Shown here: piece by piece, positions 61,974 through 64,000 of the stretch
Layout: each line of letters opens with the position of its first letter
Numbering within the stretch: position 1 is the stretch's first letter
NCBI GenBank assembly: GCA_032821775.1
Contig: JAVLRN010000010.1
Coordinates: forward strand, 2,108,001 to 2,172,000
Length of the DNA stretch: 64,000 bases
Direction of reading: 5' to 3'
Source of the DNA: Sanguinoderma infundibulare
Taxonomy: Eukaryota; Basidiomycota; Agaricomycetes; Polyporales; Polyporaceae
The notes under the pieces: model-generated
Told to the model about the DNA's origin: nothing
Databases searched by the model: none
What the model saw: the letters and a program-made list of their open reading frames with translations, nothing else
Translations under genes and position numbers: made by a program

Positions 61974-62504
61974 GTCGCTTCTAGGGTCGTGGCTGTTGTT
62001 CGTTCTCGTCCTCGTCTGGGTTCGGCTATTTTCCTTCAAGTTACTATTTTGGTACGGGCCACTCGCGGCGGCTTTGCATATATGCTTGAACCTTCATCGC
62101 TCTCATCATCGCATGCATCATCCATATCATTTGTCGTCCTCATCGTCATCACATGTACATATACCACCCGACTGCATCAGTATCCTACGCTTCTATGCCT
62201 TCCCCGCGCATATACACTTGTACGCACATACACACATATGCTTTCTCCCGCGATACATCCTCCGCCTATTCGCCGCCGTCGACGTCCCGCGCCGTACCAT
62301 ATCTTTATTGTCTTCGCTTTCATAGTTGTGCTTTGCGTCGAAGTAGTTTGAAGTTGCGTTGTAACCGTAGTGTACTTTATCCTACTATTGCATCTAAACC
62401 AATCATCTTGAGCGTGTCCAAGTGTTCAAACACCTCTTTGATCTTCGACATAAGGCACTGCAAAGCGAGGCGTCGGGAAAAAAAAGTCGTGCAACAAACT
62501 TACT
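61974..62504. other. Convergent 3' region
   Basis: Between the stops of the Clp1-like gene (+) and HET copy 4 (-). It is rich in catatat and acacat words and probably holds both 3' untranslated regions. Confidence 0.45.
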
Positions 62505-64000
62505 CTAGCCATCCAGCGTGCTAAGTAACTCACATGCACCGTGGACATCAACTAACACTACGTGGTGGAGAGGAAAGAAAACAGACCGCCAATTCCCAAA
62601 GTCGCTGAAGCGAAGCCAGCTTCGTACTTCATCCACGCTGTCGGCATTCTCTCCGCACTGTTCATCGTCTGCCTCCGCGTCCACGTTCAATGTGGGCGGC
62701 TCCGATTCCTCGCCCTTCGCCTCCTCAACTTCCTGCGCCGTCGTAGCGTTCCCAGCCTCGCGTTCGTCAGCCACCTCCGCGTCCTCCTCCGGTCGACCTG
62801 CGCCCCCGTCCTCGGCAGTGGCATTGACCGCGGAGCCAGGACTCGGGTTGTCCTCTCCAGTCCGCTCGCCGTCGCTGCCACTCTCCGTACTCACACTCCC
62901 TTCTTCAGTGGAAAGTTCATCGTCTGCCTCCGTGTCCACGTTCGACGTCTCCGATTCCTCGACCCTCGCCTCCTCAACTTCCTGCGCCGTCCTAGCGTTC
63001 CCAGCGTCGCGTTCGTCAGCCGCCTGCGAGTCCTCCGGCCGACCTGCGCGCCCGTCCTCGGCACCGGCATCGACCACGGAAGCAGGACTCGAGCCGTCCT
63101 CTCCAGTCCGCGCGCCTTCCTCGACCCCTCCTTCCGCGTCCTGCATGATCCTTTGCAGAAAGGTGCCAAACAGCTGATCCTCTGGTGTGACCTCGGGGAC
63201 CTCGACGCGCAAGAAGTAGTACCCTAAGCTAACGTGGTCAAGGCCGAGGGTGATGGTGTACGTCCTGCCTCCTGCTGCGTTCAACGTGACGCTCTTGTTC
63301 TCGAGGTTAGGGCGCATTGCTATCCAAGCAGTCCATGACACAGCCTCGCGAGGATCTACCTGATGGACATCCCCAGCAGAGTCGGGAAGGGGTGTCGACA
63401 TCTGTACATGGGCATTGATGGTGAGCTTTTCGTCCTCCCACTCGAGGGTATGCTGGTATTCTATGGTGATGGTGTGTTCGTCGTTGGAAAGTGTAAGCCA
63501 GTGAGTGTCCGGGTGGTCATGATCTGGACCTCGAAGATCGAATTTGTACCCTTGGCGGCGTAGAGCATTGCGTGTCTCCCTCACCAGCATCAAGTTGATC
63601 GCCTTGTATGGGTGACGGTGAACGTCCTCCGATGTCACTTCACCACGGTCGGGGTGGGAGATGTATACCGTCTTGAGCACTATCTTCGACCGACAGTGTT
63701 CGATGGTGGCCGGCGACAAGGGGAAGAGCTCAGGCACATAATACCCGCGCTTTAGGTTGATCTCCAAAGATCCAGAGTGCAAGAATTCGACACCAGAGTC
63801 GGAGGGAGGTATGTAGCAGACTCGTCCAAGAAGGTGTCCAGGGAAGTCTTTGTGTTCGCAGCCAAGGATCGTGAGATACCACAGGGATAGCGGGATGTCA
63901 TAATAACTTGGAATTTGAGCTGTAGGCAGATAATGGGAAAGGGGTATCACGGGAACCTGAGTGCGGATTCCATGTGGGGTAAAATTGTAGTCTGCGGCGG
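62505..64000 (-). CDS. HET-domain protein, copy 4 (C-terminal part, runs off window)
   Basis: The window ends inside this gene, so the N-terminal HET core is not visible. What is seen starts at YNFTPHGIRTQVPVIPLSHY and continues through GCEHKDFPGHLLGRVCYIPP, FPLSPATIEHCRSKIVLKTV, SNDEHTITIEYQHT, HVQMSTPLPDSAGDVHQV and NKSVTLNAAGGRTYTITLG. It is undamaged at both positions where copies 1 and 2 are broken. The acidic tail contains two tandem units of 82 residues (246 bp, about 62630-63121), each with TGED, AED-AGRPE, ADER-AGNA and AQEVEEA. The last residues, LRFSDFGNWRSVFFPLHHVV, are hydrophobic and unlike the other copies. Stop at 62505-62507. Assigned by alignment to copies 1-3. Confidence 0.85.
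   Translation of the reverse strand, partial: AADYNFTPHGIRTQVPVIPLSHYLPTAQIPSYYDIPLSLWYLTILGCEHKDFPGHLLGRVCYIPPSDSGVEFLHSGSLEINLKRGYYVPELFPLSPATIEHCRSKIVLKTVYISHPDRGEVTSEDVHRHPYKAINLMLVRETRNALRRQGYKFDLRGPDHDHPDTHWLTLSNDEHTITIEYQHTLEWEDEKLTINAHVQMSTPLPDSAGDVHQVDPREAVSWTAWIAMRPNLENKSVTLNAAGGRTYTITLGLDHVSLGYYFLRVEVPEVTPEDQLFGTFLQRIMQDAEGGVEEGARTGEDGSSPASVVDAGAEDGRAGRPEDSQAADERDAGNARTAQEVEEARVEESETSNVDTEADDELSTEEGSVSTESGSDGERTGEDNPSPGSAVNATAEDGGAGRPEEDAEVADEREAGNATTAQEVEEAKGEESEPPTLNVDAEADDEQCGENADSVDEVRSWLRFSDFGNWRSVFFPLHHVVLVDVHGACELLSTLDG
62630..63121 (-). repeat. 246-bp tandem repeat in the HET copy 4 tail
   Basis: Two head-to-tail units. The marker tcctctccagtccgc starts at 62851 and 63097, which fixes the period at 246 bp (82 codons, in frame). 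Both units keep the tail core TGED..SP.S.V.A.AEDG.AGRPE and a Glu-rich end. Confidence 0.85.

Overview
The window looks like nuclear DNA of a filamentous basidiomycete, most likely an Agaricomycete. Coding genes are GC-rich and cut by many short GT-AG introns, mostly 50-70 nt. Several gene types are typical of mushroom-forming fungi: a Clp1 (clampless)-like protein, a HET-domain family with DUF8212-like C-terminal regions, a basidiomycete seven-helix membrane family and an F-box protein. There are no bacterial-style operons. All gene models below were spliced by hand from frame, splice-site and family logic; none has transcript support.

Layout. 0.9-4.0 kb: GH1 beta-glucosidase (-). 4.9-6.4 kb: Gfo/Idh/MocA oxidoreductase (+), divergent from it. 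7.9-9.9 kb: PEX3 peroxin (-), divergent from a tiny single-helix, mitochondrial-type protein (10.1-10.6 kb, +). 11.4-12.3 kb: acidic-tailed unknown (-). 13.3-15.8 kb: HET copy 1 (-), broken by an 8-bp deletion. 16.2-19.7 kb: DUF2461 protein (-) preceded by a decayed fragment of the same gene. 22.4-25.1 kb: acetyl-CoA synthetase (+). 25.6-27.6 kb: two broken genes, one a casein-kinase-1-like pseudokinase. 28.0-29.6 kb: four-helix membrane protein. 30.9-33.0 kb: F-box protein. 33.5-35.8 kb: HET copy 2 with a nonsense codon. 37.7-38.7 kb: seven-helix-type membrane protein. 40.3-42.7 kb: HET copy 3, the most intact. 43.2-47.5 kb: Tof1/Swi1/Timeless. 48.4-49.9 kb: 5'-nucleotidase-type metallophosphatase pseudogene. 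50.5-52.6 kb: SLX1 nuclease. 53.8-54.2 kb: small unknown. 54.9-59.1 kb: SAP-domain nuclear protein (-), with an inverted partial copy of its SAP exon at 59.5 kb. 60.6-62.0 kb: Clp1-like. 62.5-64.0 kb: HET copy 4 (-), running off the window.

How it fits together. Housekeeping genes (acetate activation, peroxisome biogenesis, replication fork protection, Holliday-junction/flap resolution) alternate with a fast-changing layer: four HET paralogues, pseudogenes and partial duplications. The HET paralogues share one domain plan and an unusual acidic tail with a conserved core. They show independent stages of decay and an internal 246-bp tandem duplication, as expected for nonself-recognition loci under birth-and-death evolution.

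The most unusual structural signal is a density of microexons. Exons of 11, 20 and 24 nt lie in the GH1 gene, 15 and 18 nt in the oxidoreductase, and 14, 7 and 5 nt in the DUF2461 gene. One gene appears to have a first coding exon that is only the ATG. Each is flanked by good splice sites and restores family-conserved residues. Three introns appear to use GC-AG borders.
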